The notes below the pieces were generated by a model. That model saw only the letters and a list, made by a program, of their open reading frames with translations, did no database searches and was not told the origin of the DNA. The position numbers and the translations under genes were made by a program. Of a stretch of 64,000 nucleotides of DNA, positions 16,364-26,667 are shown piece after piece. Where the stretch lies: positions 744,001-808,000 of the forward strand of contig CAWCOY010000002.1 of assembly GCA_963797265.1 (NCBI GenBank), in the 5' to 3' direction. Every line of letters begins with the position of its first letter. Position 1 is the stretch's first letter. The DNA is from DASUPK01 sp963797265 (lineage in GTDB: Bacteria; Actinomycetota; Thermoleophilia; Solirubrobacterales; 70-9).

Positions 16364-17254
16364 ATGCGATCAGCAGTGGCAGTGATTAAGCGGACGCTGG
16401 TGGCGTTTTACGACGACCAGATGACCCAGCACGCAGCGGCGCTCACCTACTACTCGCTGATGTCCCTCTTTCCCGCCATCCTGCTCGGGCTCTCATTGCT
16501 GGGACTCCTGGGTCAGTACCCGAGCACCTACAACGCGATCATCGACTATCTGCGCGACGTCGTCCCCCACTCGGCTCTTGTGCCGCTGGACAGCTCTTTG
16601 CGCCAAGCCCTTCAGCACAAAGGATCGGCGGCGACGGCCTTCGCGGTCAGCATCGCGCTCACTCTCTATGGCACCACCGGCGTGCTCGAGGCTGCTCGCC
16701 GCGCTCTCAACGTGGTCTTCGAGCTCGAGGGTGGCGGCCGCAGCTTCCTGCGGCGCAAGTCAACCGACATCATCTTCACCTTTGTGCTCATGGGTCTGGT
16801 GCTGGCCAGTCTCATCATGCTCTTCGTAGGCGGCCAATTCGCCGGCGACCTCTTCGGCTTCATCGGCCTTGGCCCCACCGCCGCATCGATCTGGAGCGTC
16901 GCTCGCTGGCCGGGGGCCCTGGCCGTCACCATGCTGATATTCGCGCTGATTTACTACGTCACGCCCGACGTGAAACAACGGTCGTTTCGCTGGGTCACGC
17001 CTGGGGCGTTCGTGGGCGTGCTCATCTGGCTGGCAGCCTCGGTCGGCTTCTCAGCCTACATCTCGCAGGTGGCCAACGTGGGCGCTCTCTACGGGGCATT
17101 CGCGGGCGCGATCGTGCTGGTGGCGTGGCTGTGGCTCACCAACGTGGCCCTCCTGTTCGGCGCTGAGCTCGATGCGGAGATCGAACGTCACAAGGAACTA
17201 GGCGAGGGTGTCCCCGAAAGTGAGACGCTCAACCTGCCGACAAGGGCGAGGTAG
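16364..17254 (+). CDS. YihY/BrkB-family membrane protein
   Basis: 296 residues from the ATG behind AGAAAGGA; a longer frame upstream has no family sequence. Family marks: 'DDQMTQHAAALTYYSLMSLFPAIL' at the N-terminus, 'LYGTTGVLEAARRALNVVFELE', 'ALIYYVTPDVKQRSFRWVTPGA' and the last span with 'LWLTNVALLFGAELDAE'. Six spans are predicted. The family is sometimes misnamed ribonuclease BN; its function is unsettled. A second paralogue lies at 59416. Confidence 0.85.
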   Translation: MRSAVAVIKRTLVAFYDDQMTQHAAALTYYSLMSLFPAILLGLSLLGLLGQYPSTYNAIIDYLRDVVPHSALVPLDSSLRQALQHKGSAATAFAVSIALTLYGTTGVLEAARRALNVVFELEGGGRSFLRRKSTDIIFTFVLMGLVLASLIMLFVGGQFAGDLFGFIGLGPTAASIWSVARWPGALAVTMLIFALIYYVTPDVKQRSFRWVTPGAFVGVLIWLAASVGFSAYISQVANVGALYGAFAGAIVLVAWLWLTNVALLFGAELDAEIERHKELGEGVPESETLNLPTRAR

Positions 17255-17311
17255 CCAGAAACCTTCAGGGTCAGCCTGATTCGCTCCAAATCTGTTCTGG
17301 TCGTGAAATAG

Positions 17312-17331
17312 CCGCTTCTCGTCCAAAGCGG
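17312..17331. repeat. CTGCTTT-type hairpin repeat
   Basis: CCGCTTCTCGTCCAAAGCGG, 18 bp from the end of the minus-strand SnoaL array 3. Confidence 0.6.
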
Positions 17332-17349
17332 AAGCTGTTGATTATTTGT

Positions 17350-17736
17350 TCAGTCCGCGGCGTCGAGTGCCGCTTGCCGCTCCTGATAGAGGCAAATCCG
17401 CACAATTACGCCGGCCCGGATTGTCCAGAGCCAGGTGCCTTGGGCTTGGACCTCGATCCCGTCACGGCCGCGTAGAACGTTCGTAAATGGCGTCACTACG
17501 TGCTCGCCGGCGTCGATGTACTCGTCCACCCCGTATCGGACCGACTCCCAGCTCTTAGTGAACTCCTCCGTGACGCGGCGGAACTGATCGAGGGAGTAGA
17601 CACCCTGGTCGAGTCCGACGGCCCGAGACAGGTCGATCTCTGCATCCGGGGATGCGTCGCGGAACGCCGCATCGAAGTCCTTTCGATTCAGTGCGGCAAG
17701 GGCAGCGCGAGCGAGCTCAACGTTCTGCTCAGACAT
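17350..17736 (-). CDS. SnoaL-like (NTF2-fold) protein, array 3 gene 2
   Basis: 128 residues; N-terminus MSEQNVELARAALAALNRKD, 'ASPDAEIDLSRAVGLDQGVY', 'DQFRRVTEEFTKSW', C-terminus 'CLYQERQAALDAAD'. It lacks the final AGLSE, so the last few codons of the conserved tail were lost. GCG separates it from the upstream gene. Confidence 0.85.
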   Translation of the reverse strand: MSEQNVELARAALAALNRKDFDAAFRDASPDAEIDLSRAVGLDQGVYSLDQFRRVTEEFTKSWESVRYGVDEYIDAGEHVVTPFTNVLRGRDGIEVQAQGTWLWTIRAGVIVRICLYQERQAALDAAD

Positions 17737-17739
17737 CGC

Positions 17740-18144
17740 CTACTCCGACAGCCCGGCGGCTTCGAGGGCTTCGTTTTTGGATTGAAAGCCGAGGATCGCT
17801 CGGACGACTTTTCCGTCGCGGAACTCATAAAGGTCGACTTGGTGGACATCAATCGAGATCCCGCTCGTCTTGCCCTGCCCCTGCCAATGCGCCGCGCAGA
17901 TCACTGCATCCGGGGTGTCGATGTATTCCTCGCTATCGACCTGCAACTTGTCGAAGGCGTCGGCCCAGAGGCGCAGGGTCTGTCGAACCGCTTCGACGCC
18001 CTCAACCGTGACCGGCTGATCAGGAGCGTTCTGCAGGTCTTGCAGCACGGCATCTGGTGCGAAGGACTCGACGACGCCGTCGAAATCCCCTCGGTTCAGA
18101 GCAGCAACAGCCCGTTTCGTCACCTCGACGTTCTCCTGCGGCAT
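17740..18144 (-). CDS. SnoaL-like (NTF2-fold) protein, array 3 gene 1
   Basis: 134 residues from ATG 18144 (MPQENVEVTKRAVAALNRGD), preferred over a TTG three bases upstream by comparison with relatives. 'FAPDAVLQDLQNAPDQPVTVEGVEAVRQTLRLW' and 'VDLYEFRDGKVVRAILGFQ' fit the fold. Ends KNEALEAAGLSE. Preceded by a slightly altered start module on the minus strand (GCGCGATACTGCGTAGTTG). Confidence 0.85.
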   Translation of the reverse strand: MPQENVEVTKRAVAALNRGDFDGVVESFAPDAVLQDLQNAPDQPVTVEGVEAVRQTLRLWADAFDKLQVDSEEYIDTPDAVICAAHWQGQGKTSGISIDVHQVDLYEFRDGKVVRAILGFQSKNEALEAAGLSE

Positions 18145-18492
18145 CAACTACGCAGTATCGCGCGGAGAGTGCTGCTTTCCATGGAGGCTGTCGCATAAAC
18201 CCCCGGCGAGCTCGCTGGATCCGTTCTAAGGGTGGGCTCCGAAAACGGGCATCTCGTCCGTCGCGGGCGGGCCGTCCGTCGCGAGGTCGTCGCCGCCGTC
18301 CGTCGCGAGGTCGTCGCACACGGTTGCTCTGGCGTGCACGTCCGCGAACGCGCAGCGGCGCTTCCGAAACGGCTTTGTGCGAACAGCCTCACGGGGAAGC
18401 GGCACTCTCGCCTGACCTGCAGCGGCTAGCGCTCTCGCGCTATGCGAGAGCCCGTACGCAGGCTGAGGTGGGGAGATGGTGTCCTCGACGCA
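18145..18492. other. Intergenic region: start module, hairpin, tandem repeat
   Basis: The minus-strand start module of array 3 lies at 18145-18163. A TGCTTTCCATGGAGGCTGTC element follows at 18172. Two 22-bp copies of a CCGTCCGTCGCGAGG... unit lie at 18272 and 18296 (24-bp period), with a degenerate copy near 18255. No gene seen. Confidence 0.45.
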
Positions 18493-18873
18493 TTAGCTCT
18501 CGGCGGCCGCCTCGCGAGCCTTTCTGATTCTCTCGAGATCTCTCGCGTGTGACCGCCCAACGGATATCGAATAGTCGATCCTGTTGCAGAGCCGGTGCGC
18601 AAGGACTGAGTTTTCGAGGGTTCTTTGGCCCCCATCTCGCTTTCGGCGTGGGAAATGCTCGTGGGTCGGATTCCAGTCGCTGTATTTGGTGACCGATACG
18701 AAGTGCCAGGCACCACCCAGCTCTTCGGGACAGAAGCACTTGGGCATCCCGCACTTCGCCTCTGTGATGTAGCCACGCTCCGCAGCCGTGATGAGGATGC
18801 CCTTGACGCCCCAGGCTCTGAGTCTCTTGGCCACTTCCGCACCTCGCGCCGGGTCTGGCGACGGTCTTGTCAC
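18493..18873 (-). CDS. HNH-type nuclease-like protein
   Basis: 126 residues. The core has a Cys cluster (CGMPKCFCPEELGGAW), then 'DWNPTHEHFPRRK', 'GGQRTLENSVLAHRLCNRIDY' and 'GRSHARDLERIRKARE'. The order THEHF ... N..LAH..CN is the beta-beta-alpha metal arrangement of HNH endonucleases (His-His pair, Asn, then His). Stand-alone HNH proteins of this size occur near mobile elements, as here. Whether it cuts DNA, or which site, is unknown. Confidence 0.65.
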   Translation of the reverse strand: MTRPSPDPARGAEVAKRLRAWGVKGILITAAERGYITEAKCGMPKCFCPEELGGAWHFVSVTKYSDWNPTHEHFPRRKRDGGQRTLENSVLAHRLCNRIDYSISVGRSHARDLERIRKAREAAAES

Positions 18874-19002
18874 ACGGAAAGGCTATCCCCCAAGTCGGAC
18901 CGCACCGCCGGCGACTGAACATCGCTTAAGCACCCCACTGGTAGCCAGCGAGCCCCCTGACTCTTGACGGGACATGTCTATCCCTGTTTCGCTTCCTGGG
19001 TC

Positions 19003-19284
19003 ATGGACAAGCACGACGAGGGCCCCTATCTCGAGGTGAGGATGCCGGAGCGCTTCCTCCTCCAGTTCCAACTTGAGGATGGGAGTTGGATGGACGAGGC
19101 GGTCTGCCTACGGAGACGCTTTGAGCGCCTCGAAAACGGCAGCTACATCTGCTCGGAGTTCAGCTCCGGACTCTGGATTCGCTGCATCGCCGACCATGGC
19201 GATCACTTCGAGCATGTAGACGGGGGCGGGAAGGTGCATCGCTACCGTCTCCTGCCGCTCCCGATGCCGGAGGGCGCGGACTAG
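19003..19284 (+). CDS. Hypothetical small protein
   Basis: 93 residues from the ATG at 19003; a TTG at 18964 is possible but lacks a ribosome site. The sequence alternates short strands: 'YLEVRMPERFLLQFQLEDGSW', 'LENGSYICSEFSSGLWIRC', 'DHFEHVDGGGKVHRYRLL'. This suggests a small beta-rich protein. No family recognised; it is divergent from the HNH gene. Confidence 0.4.
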   Translation: MDKHDEGPYLEVRMPERFLLQFQLEDGSWMDEAVCLRRRFERLENGSYICSEFSSGLWIRCIADHGDHFEHVDGGGKVHRYRLLPLPMPEGAD

Positions 19285-19625
19285 CGCCGTCCGCACATTC
19301 TCCGGAGCCCGGGGAGGGCTTCCTGTGGATTCGTCGATATCCCCGAAGGGTGCGATAGCTACCCGACCTGCGGAGACCAAGGGAAGGTCTCGGATAGCCT
19401 CGAGGGTTCAGACGGCACTCCAGACGAGCTGAGAGGCACGGGGCTCGCAGTCAGCCGGCGAGGGCCCATCGCAGAAGGCCGGGCAAGTCGGGGCGACTGG
19501 TTCAAAGGGTGCGAACACTGCACCACCAGGCCAAGCTCCCTAATGCAGTGCTACCGGGATGCTCCCGACTTGCTCGCTGGGGATCGGACCGACGACGTTT
19601 ACGTCGCCGAGAGCGAGCGGTCGAG
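19285..19625. other. Intergenic region with tRNA-Pro acceptor-end fragment
   Basis: TCGGGGCGACTGG at 19488-19500 followed by TTCAAA repeats the acceptor/T-arm end of the tRNA-Pro scar at 13074. Nothing else was recognised. Confidence 0.4.
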
Positions 19626-20366
19626 CTAGTACATCACCAGGCCCGTGTACCAGACAACTCGCCGGGCATCTTCGGCATCCAAGGGCTCCGACTTGCTCGC
19701 GCCATGCTCCTGCCTTTGCGCGAGACCGCTTGCCGCCTGCCAGAGTTGAGCCAGCGCCTGTAATAGCTCCGACTTGCGCGCGCCGAGATCGTTCTTGGAG
19801 TGCTCCACCGCAGCCTCTATCGCCGCGAAAGTGCCACTCTTTTCGGGCTTGAGGTCGCGCTCGCGGACGAGGTCAGCGGCGAAGGCCTGCAGTGCCTCTC
19901 GACAGTCATGCCCGATCCGAGTTGCATGCCCTACCGGGTCCTCTGAGGCATATCTAGCGGCAACACGGAACTTCTGGTGAGCATCTGGGTGGCGGTCCGC
20001 GAACTCGGAGCTGTCGACGTACTCGAGCGCAGTCTGGCCCGCCTCGGCAACCGGATCTACCCGACCCTTGACCTGCTGCGCGTGCTTATAGCCAGCGCTC
20101 GTGATGAAGAACTCGTACGTGCCACGGACGTTGAAGTTGCTTCTGTCGATCATGCCGGCGTGGTCGAGCTCCTTTAGATCCTGCTCTGCGACCGCGATCT
20201 CCTCAGGGAGTCCGCCGCCTAGCACCCCCACGCCTGACATGCCGAACGCCTTGGACACGAAGAACTGCCGCTCAGGGCGAGGGACCGTCATCGCCGCGTC
20301 GGCGAGCCGAGCAAGGAGCTCGTCAACCTCCGGGTCGAGTCTGGGGCTGTTGAGCAGAACACCCAC
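19626..20366 (-). CDS. Hypothetical protein, two-part (possible sensor/effector)
   Basis: 246 residues from a GTG. Residues 1-100 look like a winged-helix-type module ending 'DRSNFNVRGTYEFFITSAGYKHAQQ', a layout common in proteins that sense or bind nucleic acid. The C-terminal part is helical ('HQKFRVAARYASEDPVGHATRIGHDCREALQAFAADLV'), and the end 'DAEDARRVVWYTGLVMY' looks cut short. Such arrangements occur in phage-defence proteins, but I cannot assign one. Placed next to mobile-element genes. Confidence 0.45.
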   Translation of the reverse strand: MGVLLNSPRLDPEVDELLARLADAAMTVPRPERQFFVSKAFGMSGVGVLGGGLPEEIAVAEQDLKELDHAGMIDRSNFNVRGTYEFFITSAGYKHAQQVKGRVDPVAEAGQTALEYVDSSEFADRHPDAHQKFRVAARYASEDPVGHATRIGHDCREALQAFAADLVRERDLKPEKSGTFAAIEAAVEHSKNDLGARKSELLQALAQLWQAASGLAQRQEHGASKSEPLDAEDARRVVWYTGLVMY

Positions 20367-20770
20367 GACTCAAACGTAACGGCATCGGCGGCCAATCCCG
20401 TCGGCTATGCCACCTTTTGACCCCCGCCGACGACCTCATGCGCATTGGATGTGTCCGTGGGCGTCCCCTGCGCCCCCGCCGTTCCCCGGCAGCGTGGCTT
20501 CTGCTCGAGGATGCCGGCCCATACGACTCCGACACCACTCGACACCACTCCGACACCGCTCGACACCGCTCGACTCCGACCAGGGGCTGACCTTGACCAG
20601 ACATTGTGTTGCTCGGTTTGATCGCTCGGTGAGCCTCGGCGGCTAGAGCTCCTTGGCCAGCAGGGCGAGCGGGACTTCGAGGGGGTCGCCGAAAGCCTTG
20701 GAGCACTCCCGAGATCAGGTCTCTGGCTTGCGCGCCAGGTACGTCCGGCGGCCCTGATGCGCTTCCGGGC
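20367..20770. other. Intergenic region with iteron-like direct repeats
   Basis: At 20524-20581 there are five or six tandem units of about 10-11 bp built on CGACACCRCT / CGACTCCGAC. They lie upstream of the HD-to-ATPase gene block. They could be iterons for a replication initiator or simply a microsatellite. No gene seen. Confidence 0.4.
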
Positions 20771-21388
20771 GTGGTTCCCACCGAGACCAGCATCGCCACC
20801 TACTCCGGTCGGCTCCTCGACCTCGCAGCTCCTGACCCGTCCCAGATCGAGCTGGAGGACATCGTCGCCGGCCTCTCCAAGGTCTGCCGCTTCGGCGGAC
20901 AGTCGCTCCTCTTCTACTCGGTCGCCCAGCACGCGGTGGCGGTCTCCCTCACCGTCCAGCACCGAGACCGAGAGGACCTGGCGCTCGCCGCCCTGCACCA
21001 CGACTCCCACGACGCCTACATCTGCGACGTGCCGCGACCGCTGAAGCAGCTGCTCGACCCGCGCTACTCGGAGATCACGGACGGTCTTGATCGAGCGATC
21101 GCCACCAAGCTCGAGGTCGAGCTGCCGCCGAAGGGGACGGCAAATGGAGACTTGGTGAAGGCGGCCGATGACGCTGTCCTTCGCATCGAGGCCGCGGTTC
21201 TGCTCCACGCTGGACTCGCCGCGCTCGGTCCTGCTTCCGAATCCAGGCCTTTAGACCAGCGGATGGAGGAGGCCGCGCAGGCCGGGGCCTCGGGAACAGA
21301 TCAACCCTGGTCGCCGGAGACCGCCGCTGAGAACTTCCGGAAGCTGCACGACGGGCTTGCAACCGAGGCGGCTGGACGGAACGGGTGA
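20771..21388 (+). CDS. HD-domain phosphohydrolase (phage/plasmid type)
   Basis: 205 residues from a GTG; the frame stays open further upstream, so the true start may lie earlier. 'YSVAQHAVAVSLTV' and 'LAALHHDSHDAYICDVPRPLKQLL' give the H...HD...D metal set of HD hydrolases related to YfbR-type 5'-nucleotidases, often phage-borne. 'YSGRLLDLAAPDPSQIELEDIVAGLSKVCRFGG' is the standard lead-in. Its likely role is dephosphorylation of (deoxy)nucleotides. A GTGA overlap couples it to the next gene. Confidence 0.7.
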   Translation: MVPTETSIATYSGRLLDLAAPDPSQIELEDIVAGLSKVCRFGGQSLLFYSVAQHAVAVSLTVQHRDREDLALAALHHDSHDAYICDVPRPLKQLLDPRYSEITDGLDRAIATKLEVELPPKGTANGDLVKAADDAVLRIEAAVLLHAGLAALGPASESRPLDQRMEEAAQAGASGTDQPWSPETAAENFRKLHDGLATEAAGRNG

Positions 21389-21681
21389 GCCCCCGGGCGC
21401 CGAAGCGGGAGCGTCCTGATCCTGAGCTGATCACACGCGCCGGGGCGGCGCTGTTGGCGATCGCGGAGAACCCGGATCGGACCATTCGGCAGATGGAGCG
21501 CGATCTTGGGTGGCCCAAGGACGATCTTCGCCGGCAACTAAGAAGACTGGAGGAGGCAGGGGCGCTAGGCCGGCGGTCCGTGGGCAACAGCACCCGCTGC
21601 GAACTTCACCGCGAAGCCCAGGTCGGGAGCCTGCTGCCCGGCCGGACGGTCGGCGAGTTCCTGGACGCCCTCCAGCCGTAA
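21385..21681 (+). CDS. Small winged-helix DNA-binding protein
   Basis: 98 residues. 'ELITRAGAALLAIAENPDRTIRQMERDLGWPKDDLRRQLRRLEEAGAL' is a winged helix-turn-helix of the MarR/ArsR-like size, with the recognition helix in KDDLRRQLRRLEEAG. The rest forms the wing and a short tail. It starts at a GTG overlapping the HD gene stop. It probably regulates or coordinates the element's genes; no operator was found. Confidence 0.55.
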   Translation: MSPRAPKRERPDPELITRAGAALLAIAENPDRTIRQMERDLGWPKDDLRRQLRRLEEAGALGRRSVGNSTRCELHREAQVGSLLPGRTVGEFLDALQP

Positions 21682-21753
21682 CGATCGCCCAAATTCGTAG
21701 CGGGCAAGTTTGCCCGCTAGATGCTCGATTGCTGCGGGGCTATATGGAGGGTG

Positions 21754-21936
21754 ATGAAGCCAATCGAGCGGAACTTGAGGATCGAGGGGCGCGTGCGGAC
21801 GCTCTCGGCGCGGAACCACCGCCATCGCGCTGTGCGCGACGCCCAGCTCGCGAAGGTGCTGCTTCTCGTGGAGCCGAAAGCGGATCGCCGACACGCGCTG
21901 GAGGTGTCGCTGTGGCATCTGGGGGTCAACCTGTGA
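21754..21936 (+). CDS. Small basic hypothetical protein
   Basis: 60 residues, with GGAGG just upstream of the ATG. Strongly basic: 'MKPIERNLRIEGRVRTLSARNHRHRAVRDAQ' then 'AKVLLLVEPKADRRHALEVSLWHLGVNL'. Its stop overlaps the next gene's GTG, so it belongs to the same operon. No family recognised. Confidence 0.45.
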   Translation: MKPIERNLRIEGRVRTLSARNHRHRAVRDAQLAKVLLLVEPKADRRHALEVSLWHLGVNL

Positions 21937-22640
21937 GACGGCGACTGGGTGATCTGCCACCTGAAGTCGAGCAAATGCTGGAAAACGCCTCGCTCCTTGT
22001 GCTGCAGGACGACCCGCAAGAGGAGGAACACCTCCAACTCGTCGCCCACCACCCGGGGTTCAGAGAAGCCGTCGAGGGCCTGGGCGCGGACCTCGAGGTC
22101 GTCTACGACTGGCGTTATGACGTTCTCGACGCCGCCCGCGCCGATCCATCCTCCGCCCCGTATCCCGCTCGACAGCTGGCGCACGAATGGGGAATCTCTC
22201 CCGCGGCGGCTATCGCCGTCGCGCTGATGGGCGTCGAAAAGCTTGACCAGGTGGCTCGAGACCGCAGCGGCATCACGGTATGGGAGACTCCCGAAGCTTT
22301 CACGATCCAGATCTCGCGTCCGCTTACCCCGCAGCGGTACGAGCGAGTCACCGAGCTGATGAAGGAGAAGCGGCAGGCGGTTGGGCCGATCGAGGAGGCG
22401 CGGGGGAAGACGGGAAAGAGACGCGGAGACCCCAGCCCGGCGCTAATCGAAGCCCTGGTCTGGTTCGACCGCTGGATCGATGGGGAGGAGCCGGCCAGCA
22501 TTTGGCGGGACGTCCAAAAGGATCGTCCGAAGTTGGGTCACGACGCCTTCGTCCGGCAGTTGACTCGCGTCTGGGAGAGGATGCGCTCGATCTCGGAGAA
22601 CGACCTGCCCCGCGAGCGGCCAAGCAAACGCCGCGGGTAG
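21933..22640 (+). CDS. Hypothetical mobile-element protein
   Basis: 235 residues from a GTG inside the previous stop. Residues 1-60 are acidic and helical (LPPEVEQMLENASLLVLQDDPQEEEH). The middle has 'ARQLAHEWGISPAAAIAVALMGVEKLDQVAR', a helix-turn-helix-like segment. The C-terminus is basic and helical ('ALVWFDRWIDGEEPASIWRDVQKDRPKLGHDAFVRQLTRVWERMRSI'). It could bind DNA in element replication or transfer, but no family was recognised. Confidence 0.5.
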   Translation: MRRRLGDLPPEVEQMLENASLLVLQDDPQEEEHLQLVAHHPGFREAVEGLGADLEVVYDWRYDVLDAARADPSSAPYPARQLAHEWGISPAAAIAVALMGVEKLDQVARDRSGITVWETPEAFTIQISRPLTPQRYERVTELMKEKRQAVGPIEEARGKTGKRRGDPSPALIEALVWFDRWIDGEEPASIWRDVQKDRPKLGHDAFVRQLTRVWERMRSISENDLPRERPSKRRG

Positions 22641-22954
22641 CTCCGATCCAGTGTGCAGTTGTGCATGCACAGCTGCACGGGGGCTCGACCGGCGCCCTAC
22701 ACCGCCCCGCATCAAGCAATTAGGGACACGCTGGTCTCGCTACCTCGTTCTCTGAGGACCCTTCTCTCCGCCGACGCTTCCAGTGTCGCCCGGGTGGTCC
22801 GGGCGCCTGAATCCAGAGGGTGTGTTGGCGCACAGGGCAAGCAGTCATCCACAGGTCTCCATCACGTGCCGGCTTCGCCGCGCTGACGAAGACCACCGGG
22901 ATAGGCCGCAGCTCGAGTCGCTAGTCGCGCTCCTCCTTACTGAAGGCGGTCAAG
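22641..22954. other. Intergenic region with long palindrome
   Basis: Contains the 26-bp palindrome at 22653-22678. At about 22848 there is TCATCCACA, one mismatch from a DnaA box. No gene is supported here. Confidence 0.4.
22653..22678. promoter_or_regulatory. 26-bp near-perfect palindrome
   Basis: Arms GTGCAGTTGTGCA and TGCACAGCTGCAC pair at 12 of 13 positions with no loop. This is the form expected of a binding site for a symmetric dimer (regulator, relaxase accessory or resolvase) rather than a hairpin terminator. It lies between the unknown gene and the ATPase gene. Confidence 0.5.
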
Positions 22955-24241
22955 ATGAAGATCAAGCAGGACAAGCAGGCTCCGAGGGTGGATCCGCAGA
23001 GCGATGGGGTAGCCCCCGACAAGTCAGCTGAAACCGGAGAGGTCGAAGATGCTCAGACTCCCGAGGAGCTTTGGGAGATTTGCAAGGACCTGGCGACCGA
23101 GGAGAACATCCTTGGACGAGTAGAGGAGGCTGTGCGGGAGGGAGGCTTCGCCGGGCCCACCTCCGGAGTGATGCTGGTCTACCTAGCCATCATGACCCGC
23201 CTCCTCGACCGGCCGGTCTCAGTCGCGTTGCGCGGTCCGTCATCGGCAGGCAAGAGCTTCACCCTCAAGCGTGCCGCGGCGCTACACCCGCCGGAGGCCT
23301 ATCTCACGCTCACCGCAATGAGCGACAAGGCGCTGGTCTACATGAAGCACGACCTTCGCCACCGCATGCTGATCATCAACGAGGCCGCCGGCATCAACGG
23401 CGGGCTGTTCGCGTACGCGCTTCGATCGCTCCTCAGTGAAGGGTGCATCGACTATGAGTACACGGACTTCGAACTCAAGCGGACGGTGCAGGTGCGCAAG
23501 GAGGGGCCCACCGGCCTGCTCACGTCGGCCGTCGGAGGAATCGATTTCGAGCTCGCGACTCGGCTGATTACGCCGTAGGTCGCGGACACCGCCGAGCTGA
23601 CGCGCGCCATCATGCTCGCCGAGGCCCAGCCGGAGGACGGTTCACTCCAAACCGTACCGACCGAGGTCTTCCACGCCCTTCAGCGCCATATCGCCTTGGG
23701 ATCGACCGAGGTGGTGGTCCCGTTCGCCCTCGAGCTCGCCGAGAACATCGACCCGACGGCCGTCAGGATGCGGCGCGATTTCCCATCCCTGTTGGCGCTC
23801 ATCCAGGCCCACGCGCTCCTGCATCAGCACACTCGGGATCGTGCTGGGACCAAGGTGATCGCCGAGGTCCGGGACTACGCCGCCGTCTATGACCTGACGG
23901 CGGAGATGATCGCCGAGGGCGCAGAGCTCGTCGTGCCGGAGAGCGTTCGGGAAGCCGTGGATGCCGTCCGCGATATGCAGAGTGGGCTGGGTGGCGTGAA
24001 GCTACGCGTGACCATGGCGGCGCTCGCTGGGCGGCTCGGCATCTCCCGCAGCGCAGCCAGCCGGCGCGTCAAGCGTGCTATGCGCCAAGGGTTCATCCAG
24101 GACATCAGCCCCGACAAGGGCGGCCCCAGGATCCTCGAGACAGCGGAGCCGATGCCTTCGGACACCCAGGTGCTGCCCCACCCCTCGGCCCTTCGCCGGG
24201 CTAGAAAAGCGCCTGGAATTGTGCGGAGCGCCTCCCCGTGA
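22955..24241 (+). pseudogene. P-loop ATPase/primase-helicase-like protein split by an in-frame amber codon
   Basis: One reading frame of 428 codons is interrupted only by TAG at 23576-23578. Before it: a Walker A motif (RGPSSAGKS, about residue 90) and a Walker B-like strand (HRMLIINEAAG). After it: 'VADTAELTRAIML', a helical part, and a C-terminal helix-turn-helix ('AALAGRLGISRSAASRRVKRAM'). This layout fits DNA-dependent ATPases of integrative elements or phages. The family continues smoothly across the stop, so a sense codon (probably GAG or AAG) became TAG. Either a pseudogene, a suppressed codon or an assembly error. Confidence 0.65.
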
Positions 24242-24335
24242 TTTCCTCGGAGGTTTCGCCTATGGTTGACGAACCTCGTCAAGTCCCCGCCCAGAGCGCC
24301 TCGGCGTTGTCGATTGAGTCCGTCACGGTGGTCTG

Positions 24336-26040
<1,705 letters not shown>

Positions 26041-26184
26041 ATCCCCCGGTCTGGTTTTGTCAGGTGCTTGATGGCTCTCTTGGGCGGTATCGGATGCTCT
26101 GAGGTGCGCTGAGTTTCGCTCAGTTCGGTACCACGGCTGGTACCGCGGATCGGCGAGACGGGGCGGACGAGTCCAATACCGGCC

Positions 26185-26664
26185 TCAGTGAGCGCCGCGT
26201 TTGCCGGACACCAGCTCCAGGGCGTGCGGGAGCGCCGTCACGATCGCTTCTCCTGCCTCGCAGATGCTCCTCGGGCTGCCGGGGAAGTTGACGATCAGGG
26301 TGGCGCCCCGGATCCCGGCGATCGCGCGAGAGAGCATCCAGTGGCGGGTGTGCTGACGCGATGCCGCCCGCATCGCCTCCGGGATCCCGGGCGCCTCCCG
26401 CTCGATCACCGCGCGTGTCGCCTCGGGGGTCAGGTCATTGGGGCTGAACCCCGTCCCACCCGTGGTGAGCACCAAATCGCACCCTTCCCGGTCGGCCCAG
26501 TGGATCAGGCGCTCAGAGATCAAATCCTGGTCGTCGGGGATTATCTCCCTGCCGGCTAGCTCCGCCCCCAGCGACGCCGCGTACTCGGCGAGCGCATCGC
26601 CACCCTCGTCCGCGCCCGCGCCCGCGGCCCGGGACGTCGAAACCGTGAGGATTGCCGCACGCAA
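26185..26664 (-). CDS. MogA/MoaB-family molybdopterin adenylyltransferase-like protein
   Basis: 159 residues. 'VSTSRAAGAGADEGGDAL' is the first loop and 'LVLTTGGTGFSPNDLTPEAT' (GGTG at 69-72) is the molybdopterin-binding signature. 'ATLIVNFPGSPRSICEAGEA' matches the C-terminal family motif. MogA adenylates molybdopterin before metal insertion; some MoaB paralogues share the fold. It is the last gene on the minus strand of the Mo-cofactor block, 3 bp after the moaC remnant, and supports cofactor supply for CO dehydrogenase. Confidence 0.8.
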   Translation of the reverse strand: MRAAILTVSTSRAAGAGADEGGDALAEYAASLGAELAGREIIPDDQDLISERLIHWADREGCDLVLTTGGTGFSPNDLTPEATRAVIEREAPGIPEAMRAASRQHTRHWMLSRAIAGIRGATLIVNFPGSPRSICEAGEAIVTALPHALELVSGKRGAH

Positions 26665-26667
26665 GGC

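Noticed and set aside
18254..18319. CRISPR array
   Set aside because: Two to three tandem GC-rich units without unique spacers and no cas genes; simple tandem repeat.
22844..22858. DnaA box / replication origin
   Set aside because: A single TCATCCACA with one mismatch, no cluster and no AT-rich stretch.
23612..24241. A separate gene downstream of the 22955 frame
   Set aside because: It is in the same frame as the upstream part and continues the same protein after a TAG, so it is treated as one interrupted gene.
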